From CAISIP01 sp965278985 (GTDB lineage: Bacteria; Pseudomonadota; Gammaproteobacteria; Burkholderiales; Burkholderiaceae_C), in NCBI GenBank assembly GCA_965278985.1, contig OZ257131.1:620001-684000 (forward strand): a stretch of DNA of 64,000 bases, written 5' to 3'. The position numbers and the translations under genes were made by a program. Positions within the stretch are counted from its first letter, which is position 1, and each line of letters opens with the position of its first letter. Positions 1-8,423 of the stretch are shown here, one piece after another. The notes beneath the pieces are model-generated. The model did no database searches and was not told the DNA's origin. It was given only the letters and a program-made list of their open reading frames with translations.

Positions 1-1001
1 TGGCCAGCAGCATCGACTGCGACATCACGCCCGGCGGCCACCTGCATGTGGCGCACCGGCCCGAGAAACTCGCCTACCTGGAGGCCAGCGCCCGCGTGGC
101 ACGCGAGCAGTTCGGTTATGCCACGCTCATGCTCTCTGCAGACGAGCTGCGGCGCGACTACTGCGACGAGCGCGAGGCCGCCGGCGCGCTGCTGGAGGCC
201 GAGGGCACAGGCATCCACCCGCTCAAGTTCAACTTCGGCTTGATTCGCCGTGCGCGGGCGCTCGGTGTGCGGGTGCACTCCGGCAGCCCCGTGCAGGGCT
301 GGCACACACAGGGCGGCGTGCACCACCTGCGCACACCCGGTGGCACGGTGCGCGCGCGGCGCGTGGCCGTGTGCACCGGCGGCTACACCGGCCAGCAGCT
401 GCACCCGCTGCTGCGCAGCCGCATCATGCCGGTGCTGTCCAACTCGCTGGTCACGCGGCCGCTCACCGCTGCCGAGCTGGCAGCCACCAACTTCCGCACA
501 CACACGTTCCTCACCGACACGCGCACACTGCGCTTTTACTACCGGCTGCTGCCCGACAACCGCCTGCAGATCGGCAGTCGCAGCGCGCTGAGCGGGGCAG
601 ATGCGCCCAACCCCGTGCACCAGAAGCTGCTGACCGATGCCATCGCGCGCAAGTTTCCGCCGCTCGCCGGCATCGCGGTGGAGCACTCCTGGTGGGGCTG
701 GGTGGACGTGAGCCACGACATGATGCCGCGCATCGTCCAGCCCGACGCGGCGCAGAGCATCTGGTACGCGGTGGGGTATGGTGGCAACGGCGTGTCCTTC
801 AGCACCTGGGCGGGCAAGCGGCTGGCGCAGCGCGTGGTGGGCAAGGATGCGGGGCAGGCGGTGTTCGAGCTGCCCATTTACAACACGCCGCTGGAGCACC
901 CCAACGTGATGGGGGTGGTGCGCTCGCCGGTGTTCGCGCCGTTCCGCCGGCTGGGCCAGCGCATGCTGTACCGCTGGTACTGGTGGCGTGACGAGCACTG
1001 A
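1..1001 (+). CDS. FAD-dependent oxidoreductase, DAO family (5' partial)
   Basis: The reading frame is open from the left edge (first full codon at base 3), so the N-terminal Rossmann GxGxxG motif lies outside the window; about 333 codons are visible. The remainder matches the D-amino-acid oxidase/PuuB-like fold (PF01266): the CTGGYTG segment near the second FAD contact, the substrate-domain strand RLQIGSRS, and the C-terminal flavin loop GYGGNGVSFS. Known family members oxidise amines or amino acids such as gamma-glutamylputrescine, sarcosine or D-amino acids; the substrate here cannot be read from sequence. The next gene starts 28 bp after the stop and encodes a PLP decarboxylase, which suggests a shared amine or amino-acid pathway. 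An internal GTG at 48 is not the start because coding sequence continues upstream in frame. Confidence 0.85.
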   Translation, partial: ASSIDCDITPGGHLHVAHRPEKLAYLEASARVAREQFGYATLMLSADELRRDYCDEREAAGALLEAEGTGIHPLKFNFGLIRRARALGVRVHSGSPVQGWHTQGGVHHLRTPGGTVRARRVAVCTGGYTGQQLHPLLRSRIMPVLSNSLVTRPLTAAELAATNFRTHTFLTDTRTLRFYYRLLPDNRLQIGSRSALSGADAPNPVHQKLLTDAIARKFPPLAGIAVEHSWWGWVDVSHDMMPRIVQPDAAQSIWYAVGYGGNGVSFSTWAGKRLAQRVVGKDAGQAVFELPIYNTPLEHPNVMGVVRSPVFAPFRRLGQRMLYRWYWWRDEH

Positions 1002-1029
1002 CGCACCCACCCTTCCACACAGCACACAC

Positions 1030-2298
1030 ATGGAGCAGTACAAGGTGAAGAGTTTTCCCGAAAAAGGCATGGCCCGCGGCGACATCGACGCCGCCTTCGA
1101 CGCACTGCAGGCCAAGGACGCCGCCTGGCGCGAGGGCCGCGTACCGCTGTATGTGTTCCGCGGCGACGAGGAGGCCTACGAGGTGGGCCGCGATGCCTTC
1201 ATGCGCTTCTTCACCGAGAACGCGCTGGGCGGCAAGCGCGCCTTCACCAGCGTGCGCCGCATGGAAGAGGACGTGATCGCCATGGGCCTGTCGCTGTTCC
1301 ATGGCGGTGAGGGTTCGGCAGGCCTCATGACCAGCGGCGGCACCGAGAGCATCTTCCTCGCCGTGCGTGCCGCGCGCGAGCAAGCCCGTGCCCAGAAAGG
1401 CGTGCCCAAGGGCCGCGGCAACATGGTGCTGCCCGAGACCGCGCACCCCGCCTTCACCAAGGCCGCGCTGAGCATGGACCTGGAGGAGCGCCGCATCCCC
1501 GTGCGCGCCGATGGCCGCGCCGACGTGCCCGCCATGGCACCCGCCATCGACGGCGAGACCGTGATGCTGGTGGGTTCCGCGCCGTGTTTTCCCTACGGCG
1601 TGATCGACCCCATCACCGAGCTGGGCGAACTCGCGCAGCAGCAGGGCCAGTGGCTGCATGTGGACGCCTGCGTGGGCGGCTACCTGGCGCCCTTCGCGCG
1701 CGACATCGGTTATGCCATCCCCGCCTTCGACCTGGGTGTGCCGGGAGTGGCCTCGCTGTCTGCGGACCTGCACAAGTACGGCTTCTGCCCCAAGCCCGCC
1801 TCCACCGTGTTCTTCGACTCCGCCGCACGCGCCGCGCTGGCGGGCTTCGACATGGATGTGTGGCCCTCGGGCCGCTTCGTCACCAACACGCTCGTGGGCA
1901 CGCGGCCGGCCGGTGGTGTGTCGGGCGCCTGGGCCACCATCCACTTCCTGGGCGCGGAGGGTTACCGTCGCGTCGCGCAGCGCGTGATGGAGATGCGCGA
2001 CGCCTACATCGCCGGCATCCTGGCCATCCCCGGCTACCGCATGGCCGCCATGCCCGACTTGGCGGTGATGGCCTTCCACGACCCGTCGCTGGACATGATG
2101 CGCGTGGCCGCGCTGATGGGCGAGCGCCAATGGGTGCCGGGGACCATCAGCCAACCCGCGGGGCTGCACATGATGCCCTCGCTGCTGCATGCACCGGCCC
2201 GCGAGGCCTACCTGGCCGACCTGGCGGCCTGTTCCGCGCAGGCGCGGCAGGAAGCCGAGGCGGGGCAGCAGGGCAAGCGCCAGGCTGCGGTGTACTGA
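1030..2298 (+). CDS. PLP-dependent decarboxylase / sphingosine-phosphate-lyase-like enzyme
   Basis: A 422-residue fold-type I PLP enzyme of the group II decarboxylase/sphingosine-1-phosphate-lyase superfamily (PF00282-like). The cofactor lysine is in SADLHKYGF (about residue 249), preceded by the His-Val-Asp-Ala motif (WLHVDACVGGY) that contacts the pyridine ring; MTSGGTESIF matches the phosphate-binding loop of the group. Family members decarboxylate amino acids or cleave carbon-carbon bonds beside an amine; the substrate is not predictable. ATG 1030 is chosen because the N-terminus (MEQYKVKSFP) then fits; an in-frame GTG at 988 would overlap the upstream oxidoreductase. It is co-directional with a FAD oxidoreductase and an M81 peptidase, so a role in catabolism of an imported peptide or amine is plausible but inferred. 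Confidence 0.82.
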   Translation: MEQYKVKSFPEKGMARGDIDAAFDALQAKDAAWREGRVPLYVFRGDEEAYEVGRDAFMRFFTENALGGKRAFTSVRRMEEDVIAMGLSLFHGGEGSAGLMTSGGTESIFLAVRAAREQARAQKGVPKGRGNMVLPETAHPAFTKAALSMDLEERRIPVRADGRADVPAMAPAIDGETVMLVGSAPCFPYGVIDPITELGELAQQQGQWLHVDACVGGYLAPFARDIGYAIPAFDLGVPGVASLSADLHKYGFCPKPASTVFFDSAARAALAGFDMDVWPSGRFVTNTLVGTRPAGGVSGAWATIHFLGAEGYRRVAQRVMEMRDAYIAGILAIPGYRMAAMPDLAVMAFHDPSLDMMRVAALMGERQWVPGTISQPAGLHMMPSLLHAPAREAYLADLAACSAQARQEAEAGQQGKRQAAVY

Positions 2299-2300
2299 CC

Positions 2301-2331
2301 CCGCCACCCGCCACCCGCCACCGACCGCCAC
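2301..2331. repeat. CCGCCAC heptamer tandem repeat
   Basis: Three perfect tandem copies of CCGCCAC (2301-2321) and a fourth copy after a 3-nt offset (2325-2331) fill the short spacer between the decarboxylase stop and the ribosome-binding site (AAGGAA) of the M81 peptidase gene. It is non-coding and could arise or vary by slippage. Confidence 0.7.
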
Positions 2332-2349
2332 AACACCACAAGGAACCCC

Positions 2350-3861
2350 ATGGGCAAAATCGTCGTCGCCGCCAAGATCAAGCACGAGACCAATGGCTTC
2401 AACCGCGTGCCCACCACGCTGGACCATTTCCACACCTACGAGCTGCACGCGGGCGATGCCGTGATCCCCTACTACAAGGGCACGCGGCTGGAGATGGGCG
2501 CCTTCATCGACGCGTGCGAGAAGTACGGCTGGACCATGCCGGTGCCGATCTCTGCCTTCGCCAACCCCAGCGGTGTGGTGGCGGATGCGGCCTTCGAGAC
2601 CATGTGCAGCATGCTGCTGGACGGCCTGCGCGCGCAGCCGCACATCGACGGTGTGCTGCTGGCCCTGCACGGCGCGATGTTCACGGTGAGCCACGGCGAC
2701 GCCGAAGGTGAGCTGCTGGCGCGCGTGCGGGCGGTGGTGGGGCCGGATGTGCCCATCGCCGTCACGCTGGACCCGCATGCCAACGTGACGCAGCGCATGG
2801 TGGACAACGCCAGCATCATCACCGCCTTCCGCACCAGCCCGCACACCGACCAGTACGAGACCGGCCTGCGCGCCGCACACCTGCTGGAAGAAACGATGCA
2901 CGGCCGCCTGATGCCGCAGATGGTGCTGGCCCGCCGGCCGCAGCTGCAGGGCTTCGACGGTGCGCGCACCTATGTGCCCGGCGGCCCCATGCTGCGGGCG
3001 CTGGAGATCGCCGGCCGTGCCGAAGCCGAGCCCGGCATCGCCTGCGTCAGTATCCAGGCCGGCTTCTCGCGCTGCGACATCGCCGAACTGGGCCCCACGG
3101 TGGTGGTGATCACCGACGGCGCGAACCCGCGTGGCAGGCAGATCGCCGAGCAGCTGATGGACTTCTGCTGGGAGACGCGCAGCGTGTGGAGCGACCCGCT
3201 GGTGAGCATCGACCAGGCCGTGCAGGCCGCGCGCGAGCGTGTACCTGGCACACCGCCGCTGGTGCTGGGCGACTACGGTGACGCCCCCGGCGGCGGCAGC
3301 TACGGCGACAGCACGCGGCTGCTGGCCGCGCTGCTGGACGCCGGCATCACCAACGGCACACTGGGCGCCATCTACGACCCGGTCACCGCCTACCAGGCGC
3401 TGCGCGCCGGCGCGGGCGCCACCATCGACGTGAAGCTGGGCGGGCACAGCGACAGCGAGAGCATGGGCCAGCCCATCGTGGCCAGCGCCAAGGTGGTGTC
3501 CATCTCCGAGACGGGCGACATGGTCTTCAAGGGCCCGTACGGCACCGGCACGCGGCGCAGCTTCGGGCCCAGCGCCTGCCTGCAGGTGGGGGGCTTCACG
3601 GTGATCGTGTCCTCGCGCAACCTGGGCATCTACGACCTGGAGCAGTTCCGCATCTACGGCATCGAGCCCACGCAGTGCGCGGTGGTGATCGCCAAGTGCA
3701 TGCAGGGCCACCATGCGGCCTTCGACCCCATCGCCAGCCGGACGCTGGACGTGGACACCGGCGGCCTCACCAGCGCGGACCTGGAGCGCTTCCGCTTCAC
3801 GCGCGTGCAGCGGCCCGTGTGGCCGCTGGATGCCATGGCCTCGCCCACAGCCGCTGCCTGA
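2350..3861 (+). CDS. M81 family metallopeptidase (MlrC/microcystinase C-like)
   Basis: A 503-residue protein beginning MGKIVVAAKIKHETNGF, the characteristic opening of the MlrC family (DUF1485 N-terminal and MlrC C-terminal domains). Likely metal ligands are in KHETNGF (N-terminal), LDPHANV (about residue 140) and SPHTDQY (about residue 162); the glycine-rich GDAPGGGSYGD motif (about residue 313) is the conserved family signature. MlrC of sphingomonads cleaves linearised microcystin, but most homologues sit beside peptide ABC transporters and act on unknown small peptides or amides. Here a complete Dpp-type importer follows, so intracellular hydrolysis of an imported peptide is the likely role. 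AAGGAA precedes the start by 8 nt. No signal peptide, hence cytoplasmic. Confidence 0.9.
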   Translation: MGKIVVAAKIKHETNGFNRVPTTLDHFHTYELHAGDAVIPYYKGTRLEMGAFIDACEKYGWTMPVPISAFANPSGVVADAAFETMCSMLLDGLRAQPHIDGVLLALHGAMFTVSHGDAEGELLARVRAVVGPDVPIAVTLDPHANVTQRMVDNASIITAFRTSPHTDQYETGLRAAHLLEETMHGRLMPQMVLARRPQLQGFDGARTYVPGGPMLRALEIAGRAEAEPGIACVSIQAGFSRCDIAELGPTVVVITDGANPRGRQIAEQLMDFCWETRSVWSDPLVSIDQAVQAARERVPGTPPLVLGDYGDAPGGGSYGDSTRLLAALLDAGITNGTLGAIYDPVTAYQALRAGAGATIDVKLGGHSDSESMGQPIVASAKVVSISETGDMVFKGPYGTGTRRSFGPSACLQVGGFTVIVSSRNLGIYDLEQFRIYGIEPTQCAVVIAKCMQGHHAAFDPIASRTLDVDTGGLTSADLERFRFTRVQRPVWPLDAMASPTAAA

Positions 3862-3927
3862 CATCTTGTGATGGCTGCCCTTCGATTCCCCCTTCCGACC
3901 TTCCCCACTGATTCAAGGAGTTTCTCC

Positions 3928-5580
3928 ATGCGAACCACACCCCTCACACCGCTGTTGGGCCGGCTGTTGTTGTGCACTGCGGTGGCGGCGACATGCCTGT
4001 CGGCGGCCGTGCCCGCGCTGGCCGCCACACCGCGCGACACGCTGGTGATCGCGCGCGAGATCAGCAGCATCTCGGACTGGGACCCGGCCGTGTCGCAGAT
4101 CCTCGACACGCAGGAGATCAACTCCGACATGTACGAGCGCCTGGTGGGCTTCGACCCGCGCAAGCCCGGCGGCGGCGAGCTGATGGGCGTGGTGGCCGAG
4201 AGCTTCACCGTCACCCCCGACGGCAAGCAGTTCACCTTCAAGATCCGCAAGGGCATCAAGTTCCACTCCGGCAACCCACTGACCGCCGAGGACGTGGCCT
4301 ATTCCTTCAAGCGCCTGCTGCTGCTGGACCGCGAGCCCTCGGGCAACCTCAAGCAGATCGGCATGACCAAGGAGAACATCGAGAACAACGCGCGCGCCTT
4401 CGAAGGCGACCTGTTCGTGCTGACGCTGCCCGAGCCCTATTCCACCTCCTACATCCTGGGACTGTTGTCCTCCACCTCCTTCAGCATCGTGGACAAGAAG
4501 CTGCTGGAGGCCAATGTGCAGGGCGGCGACTTCGGCTCCAAGTGGTTGTCGCGCCGCACGGGGCAGGAGACCTCCGCCGGCTCCGGCCCGTACCGCATCG
4601 CCAACTACCGCGCCTCCGACCTGCTGGTGCTGGAGCGCAACGACGCCTACTGGCGCTACCGTGCGCCGCTCAAGCGCGTGATCTTCCGCCACATCCCCGA
4701 GTCGGGCGCGCAGCGCCTGCTGGTGGAGCGGGGCGACGCCGACATGGCCTTCAACCTCACGGCGCAGGACATCGACGCGCTGCAAGGCAAGGCCGGCGCC
4801 AAGGTGGAGTTCTTTCCTTCGCGCCGGATCCTCTACTACGGCTTCAACATGACGGTGAAGCCCTTCGACGACCCGCGCGCGCTCAAGGCGATGAAGTTCC
4901 TCATCGACTACGACACCTTCGAGAAGACGCTGATGCGCAACCAGGGCAAGGTGCACCAGACCTTCATCCCGGGTTCCAACCTCGGCGCGCTCAATGAGCG
5001 GCCCTTCAAATACGACCCCGCGCGTGCCAAGGCGCTGCTGGCCGAGGCAGGCCTGTCGCAGGGCTTCAGCTTCCGCCTGCACGTGGCCAACCGCCGGCCC
5101 GAGGTGGACATGGCCACGGCCTTCCAGGCCTCGGCCGCGCAGGTGGGCGTGAAGGTGGACGTGGTGACCATTCCGCCGAGCCAACTGATCCCCCTGTACC
5201 GCGACCGCAAGGTGGACGCGCTGATGTTGTCCTTCTATTCGCCCTACGGCGACCCGCACGCCACGGCGAGCAAGTTCGCCTTCAGCCCCGGCGGGCTGCC
5301 CGATGCCAAGCCCGGTGAGAACTACCCCTCGGAGCTGACCTGGCGCCTGGGCTGGACACCCAAGGACCTGTCGGTGAAGGTGATCGCCGCCACCAAGGAG
5401 TCCGACCCCAAGAAGCGCACCGCGATGTACGCCGACATCCAGCGCGCGTATTGGGAGACGGCCCCCTTCGCACAGACCTTCCAGGCCACGCAGGCCATCG
5501 GCATGCGCGCGGACGTGCAGAACTACCGTTACGGTGCCAAGGGCGCGGACACCAGCTTCGCCTTCACCAGCAAGAAGTGA
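3928..5580 (+). CDS. ABC transporter substrate-binding protein, family 5 (peptide type)
   Basis: A 550-residue periplasmic receptor of the DppA/OppA family (SBP_bac_5). Residues 1-33 form a Sec signal peptide (a hydrophobic run followed by PALAA before TPRDTL). The mature protein has the usual early elements: DWDPAVSQ, the YERLVGFDP segment, and KIRKGIKFHSGNPLTAEDV (about residues 105-125). An AAGGAG Shine-Dalgarno at 3915-3920 sits 7 nt before ATG 3928, which decides this start; an upstream frame extension to 3868 lacks it. It is the first gene of a five-gene importer (receptor, two permeases, two ATPases). Ligand class is peptide or peptide-like, not determined further. The stop at 5578-5580 is followed after 5 nt by a tiny Cys-rich reading frame. 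Confidence 0.9.
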   Translation: MRTTPLTPLLGRLLLCTAVAATCLSAAVPALAATPRDTLVIAREISSISDWDPAVSQILDTQEINSDMYERLVGFDPRKPGGGELMGVVAESFTVTPDGKQFTFKIRKGIKFHSGNPLTAEDVAYSFKRLLLLDREPSGNLKQIGMTKENIENNARAFEGDLFVLTLPEPYSTSYILGLLSSTSFSIVDKKLLEANVQGGDFGSKWLSRRTGQETSAGSGPYRIANYRASDLLVLERNDAYWRYRAPLKRVIFRHIPESGAQRLLVERGDADMAFNLTAQDIDALQGKAGAKVEFFPSRRILYYGFNMTVKPFDDPRALKAMKFLIDYDTFEKTLMRNQGKVHQTFIPGSNLGALNERPFKYDPARAKALLAEAGLSQGFSFRLHVANRRPEVDMATAFQASAAQVGVKVDVVTIPPSQLIPLYRDRKVDALMLSFYSPYGDPHATASKFAFSPGGLPDAKPGENYPSELTWRLGWTPKDLSVKVIAATKESDPKKRTAMYADIQRAYWETAPFAQTFQATQAIGMRADVQNYRYGAKGADTSFAFTSKK

Positions 5581-5585
5581 CGACC

Positions 5586-5636
5586 ATGGCCGCTGCAACC
5601 TGCTCCTGCTGCTCGTGCTTCGGGGGCGTGGCATGA
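5586..5636 (+). CDS. Candidate 16-residue Cys-rich leader peptide/uORF
   Basis: ATG 5586 opens a 16-codon frame reading MAAATCSCCSCFGGVA and ending TGA 5634-5636, which overlaps the permease start (ATG 5633) as ATGA. Four of seven consecutive codons (6-12) are Cys TGC. A purine-rich AGAAG lies 9-13 nt upstream, inside the end of the receptor gene. The ATGA overlap suggests translational coupling, so ribosome behaviour on the Cys run could set permease expression. Cys-rich uORFs that sense metals or cysteine are known in other bacteria, including Bordetella; that this one is translated or regulatory is inference. Confidence 0.35.
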   Translation: MAAATCSCCSCFGGVA

Positions 5637-6655
5637 GCCCGGGCGGCGAGCGCCGCTCCAGCGGCTGGACCCTCACGCTGGAGCTGGCCGTCACCTTCCT
5701 GGGCCTGATGGCCGTGACCTTCCTGATCGGGCGCGTCATGCCAGCCGACCCGGTGGTGGCGGCCGGTGGCGCGGATCTGTCGGTGGCGCAATACGCGCGG
5801 CTCAAGGCCGAGATGGGGCTGGACCAGCCGATGGTGGTGCAGTTCGGCCAGTTCCTGCTGCGGCTGTTCTCGCTGGACTTCGGCACCTCCTTCCTCACCG
5901 GCAACCCGGTGTCGGCCGACATCGCGCGGGTGTTCCCCGCCACGCTGGAGCTGGCCACGCTGGGCGTGCTGATCGGCGCAACGGTGGGTATCCCCGCGGG
6001 CATCATGGCCGCCGTGATGCGGGGCACCTGGGTGGACACGGTGCTGCGCTGCTTCACGCTGGTGGGCTACTCCATGCCGGTGTTCTGGAAGGGCCTGATG
6101 CTGCTGCTGGTGTTCTACGTGGTGCTGGGCTGGGCCGAAGGGCCGGGGCGCCAGGGCATCGCATTCGAGGGCACGGTGCAACCCATCACCGGCATGCTGC
6201 TGTTCGACAGCCTGCTGCGCGGCGAATGGGAGGCCGCACGCGACGCCTGGGGCCACCTGGTGCTGCCGGCCGTGAGCCTGGGCTACGGTGCGGGCGCGTT
6301 CCTGGCGCGCATGACGCGCAGCTTCATGCTGGAGCAGCTGGGGCAGGAATACGCCGTCACCGCTGCGGTGAAGGGAGCCTCCACCGCACGCATCGTGTTC
6401 CGGCACGCACTGCCCAACTGCGGTGTGCAGCTCGTCACCACGCTGGCGCTCACCTACGGCCTGCTGCTGGAGGGCGCCGTGCTCACCGAGACCGTGTTCG
6501 CCTGGCCCGGCCTGGGGCAGTACATGACACGGGCCATGTTCAACGCGGACATGAACGCTGTGCTGGGCGGCACCTTCGTCATCGGCACCATGTTCGTGGT
6601 GCTCAACCAGCTCTCGGACGCGGCCTACCGCTGGCTCGACCCGCGCGCGCAATGA
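5633..6655 (+). CDS. ABC transporter permease, DppB type
   Basis: A 340-residue inner-membrane permease of the binding-protein-dependent transport family (PF00528), DppB/OppB branch. It opens with one long hydrophobic helix (LELAVTFLGLMAVTFLIGRV), then the periplasmic segment with LDQPMVVQFGQFL typical of DppB, and a multi-helix C-terminal domain whose EAA-like loop includes YAVTAAVKGASTARIVFRHA (about residues 238-257). The C-terminal GLLLEGAVLTETVFAWPGLG is the family signature. The ATG overlaps the stop of the small Cys-rich frame (ATGA), and the gene's own stop overlaps the next permease. A GGGGG run at 5622-5626 is the only Shine-Dalgarno candidate, consistent with coupled translation. 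Confidence 0.9.
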   Translation: MSPGGERRSSGWTLTLELAVTFLGLMAVTFLIGRVMPADPVVAAGGADLSVAQYARLKAEMGLDQPMVVQFGQFLLRLFSLDFGTSFLTGNPVSADIARVFPATLELATLGVLIGATVGIPAGIMAAVMRGTWVDTVLRCFTLVGYSMPVFWKGLMLLLVFYVVLGWAEGPGRQGIAFEGTVQPITGMLLFDSLLRGEWEAARDAWGHLVLPAVSLGYGAGAFLARMTRSFMLEQLGQEYAVTAAVKGASTARIVFRHALPNCGVQLVTTLALTYGLLLEGAVLTETVFAWPGLGQYMTRAMFNADMNAVLGGTFVIGTMFVVLNQLSDAAYRWLDPRAQ

Positions 6656-7608
6656 CCATGAACACCACTTCTTCCGCATCCGCATCCGCCGCCGCTGCCG
6701 TGCCTTCCGCGCCGGGCTTCAAGGCCTGGCTGTTCTCGCCATCGCCCACCACCCAGTGGCAGGCGCGGCTGGGGCGCTTCAGCTTTGCGGCGCTGGACTT
6801 CGCATCGAGCCCCGCGGCCATGGCTGGCTTGTTGATCGTGCTGCTGCTGGCCATCGTCGCCGCGTTCGCACCGTGGCTGGCCACGCACGACCCCACGGCC
6901 CAGTCGCTGATGACCATGCTGCAGGCGCCCTCGCGCGAGCACTGGTTCGGCACCGACGAGCTGGGCCGCGACATTTACAGCCGCGTGGTCTACGGGGCCC
7001 GCATCACTCTCACCATCGTGGCCATGGTGGCCATCATCGCGGCGCCCATTGGCCTTGCCATCGGCTGCGCGGCGGGCTTCATGGGCGGCTGGGTGGACCG
7101 CGTGCTGATGCGCATGACCGACATCGCGCTGGCCTTCCCGCGGCTCATCCTGGCGCTGGCCTTCGTGGCCGCCATGCGGCCCAGCCTGGAGAACGCGGTG
7201 ATCGCCATCGCGCTCACGGCCTGGCCTCCGTATGCGCGGCTGGCGCGCGCCGAGACGCTGGTGATACGCCGCAGCGACTTCGTGGCCGCCGCGTGGCTGG
7301 CTGGCAAGAGCCGCACACGCATCATCTGGCGCCACATCGTGCCGCTGTGCCTGCCTTCGTTGCTGGTGCGCGTGACGCTGGACATGGCCGGCGTGATCCT
7401 GATCGCGGCCGGCCTGGGCTTCCTGGGCCTGGGCGCGCAGCCGCCTACACCGGAGTGGGGCGCGATGTTGTCCAACGGGCGCGACTTCCTGCTGGACGCG
7501 TGGTGGGTGGCCACGCTGCCCGGCGCGGCGATCTTCTTCGCCAGCCTGGGCTTCAACCTGCTCGGTGACGGGTTGCGCGATGCGCTCGATCCGCGGAGGC
7601 AGTCATGA
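6652..7608 (+). CDS. ABC transporter permease, DppC type
   Basis: A 318-residue partner permease of the DppC/OppC branch. After a Ser/Ala-rich cytoplasmic N-terminus it has a first membrane helix (GLLIVLLLAIVAAFAPWLA), then the hallmark HWFGTDELGRDIYSRVVYGA segment (about residues 101-120) and a C-terminal transport domain ending in the DppC signature LGLGAQPPTPEWG. Start ATG 6652 overlaps the dppB-like stop as ATGA; a second in-frame ATG at 6658 is possible and would remove two residues. It forms the heterodimeric channel with the preceding permease. The stop overlaps the ATPase gene by 4 bp, so the importer genes are tightly coupled. Confidence 0.9.
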   Translation: MTMNTTSSASASAAAAVPSAPGFKAWLFSPSPTTQWQARLGRFSFAALDFASSPAAMAGLLIVLLLAIVAAFAPWLATHDPTAQSLMTMLQAPSREHWFGTDELGRDIYSRVVYGARITLTIVAMVAIIAAPIGLAIGCAAGFMGGWVDRVLMRMTDIALAFPRLILALAFVAAMRPSLENAVIAIALTAWPPYARLARAETLVIRRSDFVAAAWLAGKSRTRIIWRHIVPLCLPSLLVRVTLDMAGVILIAAGLGFLGLGAQPPTPEWGAMLSNGRDFLLDAWWVATLPGAAIFFASLGFNLLGDGLRDALDPRRQS

Positions 7609-8423
7609 ACGCCGTGTCAATGCCGCAGGCCACCGAGCCCCTGGTGCAGGTGCGCGACCTGCGGATCAGTTTCCCCAGCCGCTCGGGCACCACGCACGCC
7701 GTCAAGGGCATCTCCTTCGAGGTCGGCCGCGAGAAGCTGGGCATCGTGGGCGAGAGCGGCTCGGGCAAGTCCATCACCTGCCGCGCGCTGATGGGCCTGG
7801 TGCCGCCGCCGGCGCAGGTCACGGCCACTTCCATGCGCCTCTTCGGCGACGAGTATGCGCAGGCCAAACGCTCGGCCTTCCATGCCGTGCGCGGCCGGCG
7901 CATGGGCCTGATCATGCAGGACCCGCGCTACTCGCTGAACCCGGTGCTCACCATCGGCCGGCAGATCGAGGAGGGCCTGGCGCTGCAGCGTGGCATGCGG
8001 GGCGATGCCGCGCGCGCCGAGGGGCTGCGCCTGCTGGAGGCCGTGTCCATGCGCGACCCGCAGCGCGTGTGGAAGGCGCATCCGCACGAACTCTCGGGCG
8101 GCATGGGCCAGCGCGCCATGATCGCCATGATGCTGGCCATGGAGCCTGCGTTGCTGGTGGCCGACGAGCCCACCTCGGCGCTGGACGTGACGGTGCAGGT
8201 CGAGATCCTCGCGCTGCTGCAGTCGGTGGTGGAGGAGCGCGGCATGGCGCTGATCCTGGTGAGCCACGACCTGCGCATGGTCGAGAATTTCTGCGACCGC
8301 GTGATCGTGATGCAGCACGGCCACATCGTGGACCAGTGCGTGGCCTCGGCGCTGTCCGACTCGCAACATCCCTACACGCGCGGATTGATGGACTGCGTGC
8401 CTTCGCTGGAGCCTGTGGAATGA
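7605..8423 (+). CDS. ABC transporter ATP-binding protein, DppD type
   Basis: A 272-residue ABC ATPase: Walker A GESGSGKS (about residue 50), Q-loop in IMQDPRYSLNPV, signature LSGGMGQRAMIA (about residue 164), Walker B LLVADEPTSALD and H-loop VSHDLRMV. The Arg-Tyr-Ser-Leu-Asn-Pro stretch after the Q-loop is typical of oligopeptide/dipeptide importer ATPases. It is slightly shorter than E. coli DppD (327 residues), mainly at the C-terminus, where the Fe-S-type Cys cluster of some OppD/DppD proteins is not seen. ATGA overlap with both neighbours. It pairs with the DppF-like subunit to power the importer. Confidence 0.9.
   Translation: MNAVSMPQATEPLVQVRDLRISFPSRSGTTHAVKGISFEVGREKLGIVGESGSGKSITCRALMGLVPPPAQVTATSMRLFGDEYAQAKRSAFHAVRGRRMGLIMQDPRYSLNPVLTIGRQIEEGLALQRGMRGDAARAEGLRLLEAVSMRDPQRVWKAHPHELSGGMGQRAMIAMMLAMEPALLVADEPTSALDVTVQVEILALLQSVVEERGMALILVSHDLRMVENFCDRVIVMQHGHIVDQCVASALSDSQHPYTRGLMDCVPSLEPVE

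Noticed and set aside
799..3864. Very long antisense open frame opposite decarboxylase and M81 genes
   Set aside because: High GC suppresses stop codons; composition is Ala/Gly/His/Arg-rich with no motif, whereas the plus strand holds clear conserved genes.
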